A program made the position numbers and the translations under genes. This document shows, one piece after another, positions 12,219 to 23,900 of a DNA stretch of 64,000 nucleotides. Origin of the DNA: Xenopus tropicalis (lineage: Eukaryota > Chordata > Amphibia > Anura > Pipidae). The stretch spans positions 177,680,019 to 177,744,018 of the forward strand of contig NC_030677.2 of NCBI RefSeq assembly GCF_000004195.4. The letters are read 5' to 3'. Numbering within the stretch: position 1 is the stretch's first letter; each line of letters begins with the position of its first letter. The notes under the pieces were generated by a model. The model was not told the DNA's origin and did not search any database. It saw nothing but the letters and a program-made list of their open reading frames with translations.

Positions 12219-12663
12219 GATAAATTCATATTTTTTCTAACTTATAGAACATTTCGTGATGTCCATGATAATTTCATTATATTTACACAACTTTTTTGTG
12301 GTTTTCGTTAACGTCCACAAAAAAATCGTAATGTTTGCAAAGACAATGAACATTTTGGAATTCATTCAAGCTTTGGTATCATGACCATCTTTTCGGGTTG
12401 GATCGAGTGCCATTGAGTCATATGGAAGGCTTCCAAAATTATACAGTGAAGGTTTCAAAGCCAGAAAGGCTTTTGTGCCGTTTACGAACATTTGGATCCG
12501 AAAATTTTGTGACTTTCGGAAGGCAATTACGATATTTTTCGTACGACCGATAAAAGCATTTTCGTGACATTTTAGAACATCAGAAATTATTGTGGTTACT
12601 CCGAATTTTTTCCATATCATGATTTTAAGCCCAAAAAATTCAGATTTTAGTGAATGGGCCCCT
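12219..12663. mobile_element. diverged palindromic Harbinger-type MITE
   Basis: The right end TTAGTGAATGGGCCCC and interior GCCATTGAGTCATATGGAAG, GCTTCCAAAATTATAC link it to the palindromes at 36917 and 63584. The arms are weakened by mutation, and the left boundary is approximate. Confidence 0.6.
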
Positions 12664-14825
12664 TAGGGTTACATTGCATGGAGACAAACCATTGTTCTAT
12701 TTAATTAAACCACACCAATTTCCCAAGTTATTTTATTTGAAATGTGAATACTGGGAAGTACCCTTAAGGGTGTCCTAATGTTGGAGAATGCTGGGCTTCT
12801 GCAATCTACTGGTCAACAACTCAAGATCTACCTTTTGTGCACCCCTGGTGTAGATATACCTGCTGACTAACCTAGCCATATTGTCAAGGCATCTGGTATT
12901 CTATAAAATGTATTATTTGTTATTTGAAGTGATGATTTGCCAAATAAAATTTTGTTTCATTTCCATAGGCTAACTACATCATGCAAATCTAAAGAAAGCA
13001 AATAAATTGTTTTGACAGGTTAACTGAAAAAAATCACATAGACATCTAAGATGAATACATATATGCAAACTAAGCTGTCATGTTTACAAACTGTTTTCCC
13101 TGCTTAAAGAAAGGATTAAAAAAAACCCTCTCTGTATGATGTAATAAAACATAATGAAAATAGCTCCCTGACACACTGACTTATGATTCTAGAAGCTTTT
13201 CTTTATAGTACACAAAAAAGCATTGTGTGAATATTGTAAAGATAATTGCTACTGAAAAAACAGTGGGTTGCCAATGTTTAATGGTGATACAAACCAAAAC
13301 ATGCTTTTACCTCTGTGCATGATTTCCCATTTTCTACAAATACTGTCAAATCCATGAAAGTTTACTTGTGATCTACTATATTCACTATAAAATCTAAGAT
13401 TACATTTTGTTTTGAATCCATTGTGATCTAAAAAGAATCTCATTCATCTTGGGTAATGCTCCTTAGGATACTATCTCTTCCCTATAGTGAGGTTAGTTCA
13501 GCTGCCAGTATGGGGTAAATGAATAATATTTCCCAAAACCACATAAATAGTTTAGTATAACTAGAGGCAAACCTCATTCCCATGATAGTCCCTGTGGGAA
13601 AAATTGTCCTTGGACCAATTTTTTTTTTTAAATAAACTGAACAACATCTAAAATAAATAGTTTCTAAAAGGTAGGGACTGAAACATCCACATTGCCGGTT
13701 ATCTTATTGTATATGTGTATGTATATATATTTTTAAGTAGGGCTGCTTTTATACACATCACTGTAAATATAGTACCTTTTTTAACTCAGGTGGCTTATGT
13801 AGAAAATGTGCATAAACACTATGCGAAGTCCCAGAAATAAATAGAAATGTCTGATTCCACAGGATGAGAGGATACCATGTCCTCCAATGAACCGTTTTGC
13901 AACATCCCCTAGCTTTACAGTGTCATTCAACCCTTCTGCCATTTTGAAGTGATGTATACTGGAACTTGAAGTCCCTCTACTTTTCAAAGAATTTCCCACT
14001 ATGGGAAACATAAGGGTTTCAAGGCCCAAAACCATCACTTGACAATAGAACATGGTGAGGGAGGGGTTGCATTTACATTACAATGTGCAAAAAAATAAAA
14101 TATAGCATTACAACCAAAGAGTAAATTCTAAGAGCAAATTATAGTGCGTCAGGAACTAATCAGATGTTATTCTGTTAATTTATGAGACAGACTTTGAATT
14201 ACATTTTACAGCAATGGGTAGTTTGACCAGGCAGTGGCTGTGATAGGAATAGATGAGTTGGCCAGGCATGTATAGAGACATAAGTGAAGAATTGTTGTGA
14301 TTATCCAGTGACTTTACCTTTCCTTGTCCATTAGAATAGACTGAAGTGGGGAGATATGGATACCAGTTAGAAGCAAGTTGCAATAGTTTACCTTGGGTAG
14401 GATGAAATTATGGATTAGTTTTGTACACAGAAAGAGAAAGTCATAAATACCCCAGATAACAAGCTAAACCAAAAGTGTCAAAACACAACAGTAGTAAAAG
14501 CAACAAGTTAGGTTTAGTATTTGATTTTGCAATAAAGTTTAAACTGGCAGAAGCTAAGGACAATGCCACATGGGGTGTATTGTTACTCTTGTTAAAATGT
14601 GGGTGCCAAAAATCCATAGGAAAGCACTGTAATCAACGCAATAGTGTCAAGAAAATACAGGAGAGAGAATTTTAGTACTACTACATGCTTTACTGATGTT
14701 CTTGAGGAGAAAGGGAATTTTCAGGAGTTGGGAATTAATGTACCTTTGCCCTAGGAGATCATGAATTCACAGATTCTGTAAAATGTAATAATAATTTACA
14801 CTTGCATGAATATTTTATATTGTAG
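12664..14825. other. sequence before the first coding exon
   Basis: No recognised repeat ends or gene. It should hold the upstream intron that ends at the acceptor at 14824-14825. No 5' UTR exon, CpG island or TATA element could be assigned. Confidence 0.4.
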
Positions 14826-14964
14826 GTTCCAAAATGGCTCGTGCAGGGGAAGAATATTTTGATTTTACCTTTATGGACTGTGTACTGGACACCTTTCCAG
14901 GAGATTTGGAATATCAGCAGATCCTTGATGAAATTGATGAAAAACTAAAGGAAAACGCACTGTG
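14826..14964 (+). CDS. kiaa0825: kiaa0825 coding exon 1 (start codon at 14834)
   Basis: The exon follows the acceptor ATATTGTAG and ends at donor GTG|GTAATT. ATG at 14834 opens [20 protein letters not shown], then [20 protein letters not shown], matching the human N-terminus in length and in the FPGDLE and DEIDEKL-like segments. Only eight bases of 5' UTR lie in the exon, so at least one upstream non-coding exon is expected. The exon contributes 131 coding bases and leaves two bases (TG) for exon 2. This start is preferred because it matches the human start position and has a purine at -3. Confidence 0.93.
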
Positions 14965-17900
14965 GTAATTGCTGCATTATCTCTGCCCCCCACCCCACCC
15001 CACCCCACCAAAAGGCATGTGTATAAGGGTTTGTGTGTGTGTAAGGGTTTATTGTGTGTGCTGTGAGGGTGTGAGCTCTGGGAAGACATTTAGTTAAGTA
15101 CTTACATTGAATTTTCTTGGATCACAAGTTTCTTGGTGTAGTTGAGGTTCTGTACTAGTGTTGTTACTGAAAAGCTTATGCTTAAGTGAAACATTTAAAT
15201 AGAACCCCCCTTATCTAAGAGGCTGGATCACAGTATCATAATATTTTTTAAATCCATTGTACCGATTTATACTTGTAGAAATTGATACAAGATTTGTGAG
15301 GTATATGGCCAGTCAGTAAACATATATATTTATTGCTACTACTGTAATATCTTTGCATTTACAAATAGTGTTCTTATTTTATAATTTAAGAATAGGTCCA
15401 TATATGACATAATAACGTAATGAGCAACAGGTTACAGGGAAGCACAGATTGCAGTGGAACAATGTGTATAGTATTGCGGATCTTTGTATACTGTGGCTAA
15501 TGTTACCTAGCCAACAAGAATTGTCATAGTTATTACTCCGAGTCATTTTATAAGTAAAGCAGTTAAATGAAGAATAATTTTATTAAAGCCTATACAACAC
15601 CCCCACCCCATCTTTTTATTTTCAATAAAGGCCTTACACTAAATCTGTTAAGCAAAGGTATAGGGGCACAGAGATTCGTGTTTCAGAGCCCTGTGAACAA
15701 TAGTCACAAGCTGGTGTGTGCCAATCTTTTATCATTCATAGACATTCACAGTTAATAACTGCCCATCAGGTAACTGAGCGGACCACAGGCAGTAAGGTAT
15801 TCTTTTTCATTGGAGGGTTTGATAAGGAGAAGATATATTTTACAATCCACTCCATTCTGAACAAACTAATGCTTTTTAGGCTTTTCTGTTGACCCTGTCT
15901 GTTTTATTTTAAAAAATAGTTCTCAAATAATGTTGCAGTAGCAACAGATTTAATTATTTTTATATTAATCATTGTATCTGCAAAACATCTGCTGATCATT
16001 ACTGATTATTAATTAAAAAGTACTAGATTATTATTGCATCATTGCCAACACTTCTGCAACTGTCGAACAAAGTGATCAGAACAGCTACCTTGAGCTTTAG
16101 TGACTAAAGTGTATTGCTAGTGTGCAGCAGCCTAAGTGTGTAACTAGTGAGTAAAGGTGGCTATACGTGGTAAGATTTGTTTGTTTGGCCAGGTTGCCAA
16201 ACAATCGCATTACAATGAAGGGGATAGGAAAAGGTGGAGTGAGGACCACATCAGTGAGCCGATGCAGTCCTCGATCTGACAGAAAAATCAAGCATGTCCG
16301 ATTTAAGGACAGATAAGCTGCCCTATCCAAAATCATAACCAAATCGGCAGCTTAAATCTGTCTGTGTATGTGTCATGCCCATGATATACTGTTAGCTGGT
16401 GATAAAATCAGAATCCTTTTAAAGATTTTTTTGCGTTTACAGAGATAAAAGCTTAACTAGTTTGTAATTTAAAGGGATGTCATTTTTAAATTAACCTTTT
16501 AGAACAATATTCTGAGGCATTTTTTGTGTTGCCTTAATATTTGTGTAGCCTATTATTTACTTTTTACTATCCCTGATACCAGCTGATTAATCCTGAGGGA
16601 TCATTTTCAGTCAGTCTTCTAAATAACTACCTTGTTGCCAAAGTAAAGTGGACCCCATCAACTTAATAATAGTACATTCCAAACTGGAGATCTGCAGAAC
16701 ACACACAAGAAACAAAAAACCATGAAAAAGACCATCTAAAAAAAATTCAATGTAAACTGACAGTTAATGGAGAGCTAAAGATTTTTTCTTCAATATTATA
16801 GAAACATAACCAAGGGCAAGCATAGATGGTGTCATCATTATTTATTTATATAGAGGAAGCAAGTTTTGCAGCATTTTATATTAGTTTATAATATAATTTA
16901 TTTTGTAACCCATATGACAGAATTAACAAAATGGAATGTTACGAGGATTATGGGAGACAAGCTTAGGAAAGTAGGGGCAGGTACATTTTCTAAAAGGTCC
17001 CAGTAGGTGATATGTCAGTTAGACATAGAATGTCAGTTTTGCAGAAATTTCACACATTGACCAGAAATTTCCTAATTATTGAAAGGTCATTTATAATAGA
17101 CTCCATTTTAATCAAATAATTCAAAATATTAACGCATATTTGCTTTTTCTCTCTAATAATAAAACAGTACCCTGTACTTTATCCCAACTAAGATATAATT
17201 AATCCTTATTAGAGGCAAAACGTCCCATAGTTGTACCACAGTTTGTTGCTACACATGTATGTATCTCATGCATAATTGAAGAGATAATGAAAATAGCATC
17301 ACTCTGTCCTAAAGATAAAGGGAAACCATAATTTTTATTGTAAACCAAAAATGTTTTTCTTCAGAAGGGCCATTAAGCCATTCTGTCCCCTGTCATTGGG
17401 GGCAATAAAAATGGGGCAGGTTTGGGGGTTCAGTGGTGTGGTTCTTCGTGAAAGGAATGGAGGCCCTCCAAGGCTGGTCATTTTTTTTTCTACTCTGCTT
17501 TTATTTTTCTTTAAAGCTACATTTTGGATAATAAGAATCTCCTAGGAAATAAGGGAAATTTCCCTAATTGGGAATTCATACAAATGAAAGCCCAAAACTG
17601 GCTGCCTTTTTTTTTTTTAATTGTAGCATATGAAGGTTTTGAAGAATTTTAAAATGAAATTCAATGAATTGTGAGGGAATGTCTCAAGCTTCTTTTTGTG
17701 GTATAAGCAGTTATATAATGACTTACTCTTAGAGATCCATACACAAAGAAAGTTCAAACCTTTCTTTTTTCTTTTATCCTAGCATGGAAGAAAGTTTGCA
17801 GAATTTTAAACTGGAAATCAATGAAATGTGTGGTAGTGAGGTGTTGAAGAATGATAATGACTGTCTCTTTTGGATTAATAATTACCACACCAGCCATCCT

Positions 17901-20900
17901 AAACCACAAGAAGCACCCCACTGTGAAGTCTTAGAATTCCTTAAAACTTTGGTAAGGACTGTTGTAAGTTTGGTTAATCTTGAAAGAATGCCCTCAGTAA
18001 TAATTGTCAAAAAAATCAAGACAACATTTCCACATTAAGAACTTCAGTGCCATACTAAAAGTCTGTTTTGTTCTGATCACACTGACACCCCGGAACATAA
18101 AGTTATCACATAGTGTAATGCATTGCATGATTGCATGCTGGTACCCTTTCCTGCCCTAGAGATAATAGAAAGGTAGTACATATCCACATAGTATTAGTTG
18201 CTTATTCTGTTCTCTTGTTATGAATAAGACCATTTTTGCTTGTCTTTTTTTTCTTTTTAGCAACATTTCCTAAAAAACAATGAAAACCAGGAGGATATAA
18301 TACTTCAGCTTCTATCAGAACTCAACACTGAGTGCAAAGTATCCTTCCCATTTTCCCCCAGCGGAGGCTCATCTCATTGCATCTCCCAAACCTCTTTACA
18401 TGCTGTTGATGATAATTTCCCCATGGACATACAAACAGCGTGGGATGATGTAAGGCTGCATTTGCGACGTTATCTAGTGGGAAAATTACAAAACTGTAGT
18501 AACTTTACCTCGGAATCTAATATTGAAGTGAAAACACAATGTTTGCAACAGTTTTTGTTTCTTTACCCTGAAAAAGATGTCCTCACAAAATACCAGAATA
18601 TTCAGCAGAATCTGTTAGTTACTCTTACGCATTTTGGGGATAGAAGAGTTGACACAGCATTTAATATTTACCAGGATGCTGTTCCTAAAGTCATCTCAAT
18701 GATTGTAGATGACTTAAATTTGTTAAGAAATATTGTAGATACTTCATTAATAATTAAATTTATTAAAGAAACATTTTTTGAGGCTATCACTGAGGAAATG
18801 AAGGCATTTGTTGATGTACTTTCTGAAAACAGAACAGAAGAAAGTTCCCTAAATCCAGTAAAAACAGTTAAGGGCAAGCAAAAGCTAAAAATGTCCTCTG
18901 CTGGTAAGTTGTTTTAAAGCATTTCTACTTGAAAAACATGCAGAATATGTATATGGTACATAGATATAAAATATTTGAAATACTGCAAAGTTGTAAAGAA
19001 GACATGACTGAGCCCCTCTCTTTTAAAGGGGATGTTCACCTTTGAGCCGAGTTATCTTTTTGTATGATGTAGATAGTAATATTCTGTAACAATTTGCAGT
19101 TGTTTTTCATTTTTAGTTATTTCGTTTTCAGTTCAGAAGCTCTCCAGTTTGGAGTTTAAGCAGCTATTTGGTTGCTAGGGTCGAAGTTACCTTAACAGCC
19201 AGGGACATGGGGACAGTGACCACCAATTAAAAACTGCAAATAGTCAGCAGAAGAAGGCAAATTATTCAAAAACGATTACAAATAAATGATGAATACCAAT
19301 TGAAACGTTGCATAGAATTGGCCATTCTATAGCATACTAAAAATTAACTTATAGGTGAATACCCCTTTAATACAAATTAGTAGTAGTAAATATGAGTCAT
19401 TTCTAGTTTGCTTAGAAGTGAAAGAGTTCCAAATATTTTCTCAATATCTGCTGTATATGCCATTACAACATCTTACAATGCCTTTTTCAGTTTTATTGCC
19501 CTTACATATTAAATGATTCTTTGACTGAATAAGAAATATGATAATTGGGGTCTCAAGTACAGGTATAGGACCCATTATCCAGAATGCTTGGTACCGAGGG
19601 TATTCCAGATAACGGGTCTTTCTGTAATTTGGATCTACATACCTTAAGGGGCTGATTTACTTACCCACGAACGGGTCGAATGGAGTCCGATTGCGTTTTT
19701 TTCGTAATGATCGGTACTTTGCGATTTTTTCGTATGTTTTGCGATTTTTTCGGATTCTTTACGAATTTTTCGTTACCAATACGATTTTTGCGTAAAAACG
19801 CGAGTTTTTCGTATCCATTACGAAAGTTGCGCATTTTTCGTAGCGTTAAAACTTACGCGAAAAGTTGCGCATTTTTCGCGTAAGTTTTAACGCTACGAAA
19901 AATGCGCAACTTTCGTAATGGATACGAAAAACTCGCGTTTTTACGCAAAAATCGTATTGGTAACGAAAAATTCGTACAGAATCCGAAAAAATCGCAAAAC
20001 ATACGAAAAAGTCGCAAAATGTTTTCAAGTCGGAACTTTTCCAATTCGGGTCGGATTCGTGGGTTAGTAAATCAGCCCCTAAGTCTACTAAAAAATCAAT
20101 AAAACATTAATTAAACCCAATAGGATTGTTTTGCCTCCAATAAGGATTATTTATATCTTAGTTGGGATCAATTACAAGATGCTGTTTTATTATTACAGAG
20201 AAAAAGAAAATCAGTTGTAAAATTTGGAGCTTTCTGGATAATGGGTTTTCCGGATAAGGGATCCTATACCTGTATTTTTAAAGATACCATAATAACCAGG
20301 TTTTTCTTGCCAAAAACTGCCATGCATTTTAAGATGACTGCTTACTACTGTTTTATAAAAAAGAGGAACAATTATGAAAGTAAATTACTTGTTTTTATTT
20401 GTCAACCTACTGTTAGATTAAAAACTAACCTAGATTATGTTAGGTACAGCAGCCTTATAGCTTCCTCTGAAATTACATTCCTTCCAGCATTACCCTATTC
20501 CTACAGTACTAGGAAAAGTACTGTAGGAAAAAAGTGACTACTGGTCCAAGTCCAAACAAACATCTGGAAAGGGAAAATGGTAGGGTGCAGTAAAACAATG
20601 CATATGGAGTCATGGGACCATGTAAGATGATGTAAATGCTGAAATCCAACACATAGTACAGCATGAGTTAAATCAATAAGATGACTCTATGTTGGGGTAA
20701 TCAATACCTACAACCTAATCCATTGGTCCTTTTAATCTTATGCATTTTGAGAGCTATGATTTTTTGAGGGGAACATGACAATGGGCTCCTCGCAATGTAA
20801 GCCAGGTTGTTGTTGATGATGATTATGCATGGTAAATTTTTTGGCTAATAATTTGGTCTCATATTTAAAGGTAAAGGAAAGCTAAGGAAGCCTTATCAGA

Positions 20901-23900
20901 AAGGTCTATGTAAATACAGCCATAAATGCTGCATTCCTCTATCAAAAGAAAGACAGGATTCGATTTCTTCTTTTGTGTACACATGTTCTTCTGTGTCAGA
21001 CTTCCTTCTCTGAGCAAAACCCTTCAGGGCACGGCATGAGTCTGCCCAGTTTGCTCCCCTCTCCTCCTCCCAAATGTGCTATGTAGCTACTGAGACCAAG
21101 CTAAAATTACAGATGCTATCTTAAATAAACGGGGAGCTTCTAGGGTTGTTTACTCAGGTGTGTTTAAGCTTTCTACAGAATAAATATAGCGTTCTAGCTT
21201 GCACTATTGTGATTAATCTATTGGCAATAAATGCCAAAATGCCTTTCCTTATCCTTTAAAGGAGAAGGAAAGCTACTTATGCAGTCTATTGCCAATAGAT
21301 TAGCCACAACAGTGCAAGGTAGAATGCTATGTAATATTCAGTAGAATGCTTTACCATACCTGAGTAAACATCCCTAAAAAAGCATCTTCTATATTAGCTT
21401 GGTCTGACATCACTTTCCCCTCCTGCCTGTGGCTGGCTTGTAGCTCTGGGCTCAGATAACAGCAGGGAGAGGATAAGGGGAGGGAGGAGCAAGCTGCGCA
21501 GGTTCATGTCCGTGCCCGGGAGGTTTGAGCTGAGAGAAGGAAGTCTGATACAGAAGCTCATATGTACAAAATAGAAGCAAGGGAATGGAGTATTTCTTTT
21601 CACAGAGGAATCAGAGCAGCAATGTACCATAAATCAATCACCATAACTGTTGGCGATAAAATACCATGGCATAAACCTTAAACTCTACAGAGTACTTGCT
21701 TACAGTCAGAAAAAGACATCTTTACTTTTCCTCTCGGTATTTTTAAAATCTTGCTGCCATTATTTTGATGTTTAAGAGTTTTACTTTCACAGCCATTTTA
21801 TTTATTTATTTTTTATTTGATATATCTATGTATTCCACCTTATAAATGTGTTTTTTTGTTAGGTTCCATTTACAGTAATCTAGTGCTGGCTTTGTATGGG
21901 TATTTTCTGACAAGACTGTTGCGTATTTTTTTCTTACTAAAAAATCATTTGCCATGTATCGGTTGTGTTTATCATCTGTTTTTACTAACATGGGGCAGAT
22001 TTTCCTGCTTTTGGTGCATGTATGTACTTCAGCCTGAGCTGTGTTATATGGTAAGAATATTACTTTAGTCTTAAAATTGCACATATTTTACCTGTTTTCC
22101 AGTGTTTCCTTTTGTTTACTTTCCCTTTGTGACTCTACTTGAACAAAGCCTTTGTGCCAAGGTGGGGGAAAGCTTGATTTAGAGAGTTTGCTTTACTAAG
22201 TAGTGTGTAGGGAAATACAAGCACGTAATTGATCCTGCTGGATGAGTAAAAGTGAATGATCTAGCAATGACCCATGTAAATTTAATATAGATGTATAGCT
22301 GCTGTCTTGAAGCTGCAGCTACTCAGAACATATGCTTCAAGGTATTTATTAGGTTTATTCAAGTACCAACATAATTCATTAAGGCAATAATGCTGTCAAA
22401 CCTGCAGTCATGTCCCTTTGCATCATCACAGCTGAGCATGCAGCAGATAATCATGATGTACAATATTTTAACCTTCAGATTATTACTCCTCATGGGTTCC
22501 TTATTTTGCAGTCTGGGTAGCAGAGCAGTAGTTCACAGTACTCTTCATAGTCCAGGAAGATATTTAGTAACAGATGTTTTACTGAAGAGCTGTTGGTTTG
22601 AAATGGCTAATCTGCTGTTGATTTTTAAACCAACCTTGATGTATTTTTGTACACAGAAGCATTATGGCATATAAATCTTTCATTTATCCGTTTTCAACCA
22701 CAGCAGAAAACATTCCGCATATATTATTATTATTATTAACATTGATCTTAACCAATACATATTTTTTCTGGTTAACACAGAATACTGTATTAGTCAGCTG
22801 TATTTTCTGCCATGCTTGAGAACTTCACTTGATCAGCATTAATAACTGTTAAAGGCACTTACACAATCAGCGGGGAACATACTGTATAGTGAACACACAA
22901 GCAGGAATGTCCTCTGAAAATGTCACCATATTTCTCCTGCAGTAGACAGGTTGAGAAGTGAAAGGTGGCAAAAAGTTTAGGAACAGTTAACAATTACTTA
23001 TCATCAAAACAGCATCATCAGCATGACCTATCAGTAATTTTTAGTTAAAAAAAAATATTTGAAGAGTAGTTTTAAGTAGTGTCAGTATCACTTTAATGTT
23101 CTCATATTTATACAGAAGAAAGGCAGGAATGTTGTACATTATGTTTTGGACTCCTGCACCAGCCCAAGGCATCCACAAGCCTTTAGCAATGAAGATCTGT
23201 GCCCCCCAAGATGCCCCCAGTATTTTACCAACACATGCTCTGTGCTGCTGTCAGTTACTGAGCTTAGGGACCAACTCACGATATACACTATGGGGGAGAT
23301 TTATCAATCCACGAACGGTCCGATCGTTCGTTCGTTCGATCGGACCATTCGTGTTTTCTGCAACTTTTTCGTACCTTGTGTATTTTTGCCGATTTTTTCG
23401 TTATTTAACGCGACTTCGTACTGTGCATAAAAAAAGAAGTGTAAAAAGTGGAGTGAAGCATTACCGGTGATGTTGGTCAGGGCAATTACATTTCAACAGT
23501 TCGAAAACCAAAGCAAAGCATCTGATTGGCTGCTATGGGTAACATCACCGGTAATGTTTTACTCCACTTTTTACACAGTATGATAAATGTACCCCTTAGT
23601 GTCAAAATGTAATAGTCATTCCTGTTGCATAAGCTTATATGACAGGCAAATCTCACTTTCTGCATAATAATTTGTGACTACCCTTAAAGGAGTAGTTCAC
23701 CTTTATGTTAACTTTTAGTATGTTATAGAACAGTGCTGTCCAACTTCTGTGGTACCGAGGGCCAGAATTTTTCCGGCCTACGTGGTGGAGGGCCGATAAT
23801 GGAAGCCAGTTTTGACCACTCCCCTTTTTAAACCACACCCCCTTGAAACCACACCCATGTTATCACATGACCATACGCAATGGTACAGCAAAAGCCTGCC

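Noticed and set aside
18668..18877. Antisense open frame within exon 3
   Set aside because: Shadow of the well-supported kiaa0825 coding frame.
19846..20102. Open frames rich in FFVCFAIF and RNGYEK
   Set aside because: Both arms of a palindromic MITE; similar peptides recur at 36871-37576 and 63545-63846.
21863..22050. Possible extra kiaa0825 exon (acceptor TTGTTAG, donor ATG|GTAAGA, in frame with exon 3)
   Set aside because: It leaves phase 0, which does not fit exon 4, and the peptide is hydrophobic and cysteine-rich with no match to the family; exon 3 to exon 4 aligns to human without a gap.
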